Positions 63,531-64,000 of a DNA stretch of 64,000 nucleotides are shown in pieces; position 1 is the first letter of the stretch; every line of letters begins with the position of its first letter. The position numbers were made by a program, and so were the translations under genes. Source of the stretch: Druceiella hillmani (lineage: Eukaryota; Arthropoda; Insecta; Lepidoptera; Hepialidae); assembly GCA_039881145.1 (NCBI GenBank), contig JAYKKI010000087.1:7512001-7576000 (forward strand), read 5' to 3'. The notes below the pieces were generated by a model, which saw nothing but the letters and a program-made list of their open reading frames with translations, ran no database searches and had not been told where the DNA came from.

Positions 63531-63990
63531 AAAAAATATCAGATTCGTGCTACCTAAAATATGTCAATGCAATATTCAATCGATTCCTTGAAATATTTTT
63601 AGTATCCTAAAAGTGTAGATCTTTTAATTCATACGAAAATGTGTTTTTCGTAGTCATTCTTCGTATTAATGCCATATTTTAAACCGTTGAATACTAAATT
63701 GTCAACGATTATGTGTACACAGTACATGCTTATTTTTGTTATCATTTGGAAGTCGGCATTACGCACTTTCAGAAAATCTAAAGCCACAAATAACCATATC
63801 ATTCAATAACATACTTGTGCTCTATTTAAATATTCTCAGTCCATTTAAGTTCTTTACACATAATGTTATTTCACTAATACCAACACTTCTACCTCGGTAT
63901 TTTTATATGAAAATAGTGATTCCCTTCGATATATTATCGGAAACAAAATTTTGTTATGGGGATTTCTGCTATATTCGATTATTATCAATC
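63531..63990 (+). repeat. Dispersed repeat related to 23,240-23,450 and 19,400-19,545
   Basis: The first half (tacctaaaatat, aaaccgttgaa, taaattgtcaacgattatg) resembles 23,240-23,450. The second half (tttacacataatgtta, accaacacttctacctcgg, gaaaatagtgattc, atattatcggaaa) resembles 19,400-19,545. The element may continue past the right edge. It appears here as one unit whose halves are separated by the right inner arm in the palindrome region. Confidence 0.6.
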
Positions 63991-64000
63991 ACACTCCGCT

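Overview
The window reads as arthropod (most likely insect) nuclear DNA that is intergenic or deep intronic. It is strongly AT-rich and carries long (TA)n tracts. Every transposon I can place by its ends belongs to a class common in insects: an irritans-like mariner, Helitron-type elements and Penelope-like ribozyme elements. I found no intact host protein gene, tRNA or rRNA. The longest open frame is 105 codons and resembles nothing I know. The only recognisable protein remnant is a broken mariner transposase. I cannot name the species.

Layout. 1-7.1 kb: AT-rich DNA with a 115-bp tandem duplication and a minus-strand Helitron-like remnant that contains a tandem array. 7.1-9.0 kb: two ribozyme-bearing element copies (H1, H2) and a 1.1-kb dispersed repeat (D1) whose second copy (D2) lies at 36.85-38.0 kb. 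9.0-26.7 kb: a large imperfect palindrome about 17.6 kb across. Outer arms 9.03-11.73 and 23.80-26.66 kb and inner arms 15.21-18.48 and 20.11-22.97 kb pair in inverted orientation around a 1.6-kb spacer. The left arm has extra insertions (a mariner-end element with a heat-shock-like promoter, a 269-bp insert, and 3.5 kb holding a Helitron and a 69-bp tandem array). The right arm has (TA)n tracts and its own tandem duplication. 26.7-34.4 kb: mostly featureless apart from a three-copy tandem repeat. 34.46-35.48 kb: the mariner, flanked by TA. 35.9-38.5 kb: a ribozyme-element pair (H4/H5) with a 12-bp target duplication, repeats F3/F4, D2, and a strand-skewed block. 38.5-57.5 kb: mostly featureless, with ribozyme insertions H6 (13-bp target duplication) and H7/H8 (10-bp target duplication), (TA)n tracts and a 38-bp tandem array. 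57.5-58.6 kb: an unclassified 1.09-kb element with 25-bp terminal inverted repeats and TA flanks. 61.9-62.4 kb: a second Helitron copy. The right edge carries a repeat related to sequences in and beside the palindrome.

Most notable: (1) a short dispersed family whose body folds on paper into a hammerhead-type ribozyme, with inverted-pair insertions and target duplications typical of Penelope-like retroelements, and one copy that begins exactly at the predicted cleavage site; (2) a mariner-end element with five contiguous heat-shock-element pentamers and a TATAAATA box; (3) the palindrome itself, whose arms date its insertions. All alignments were done by eye, so arm limits are good to roughly 10-20 bases.
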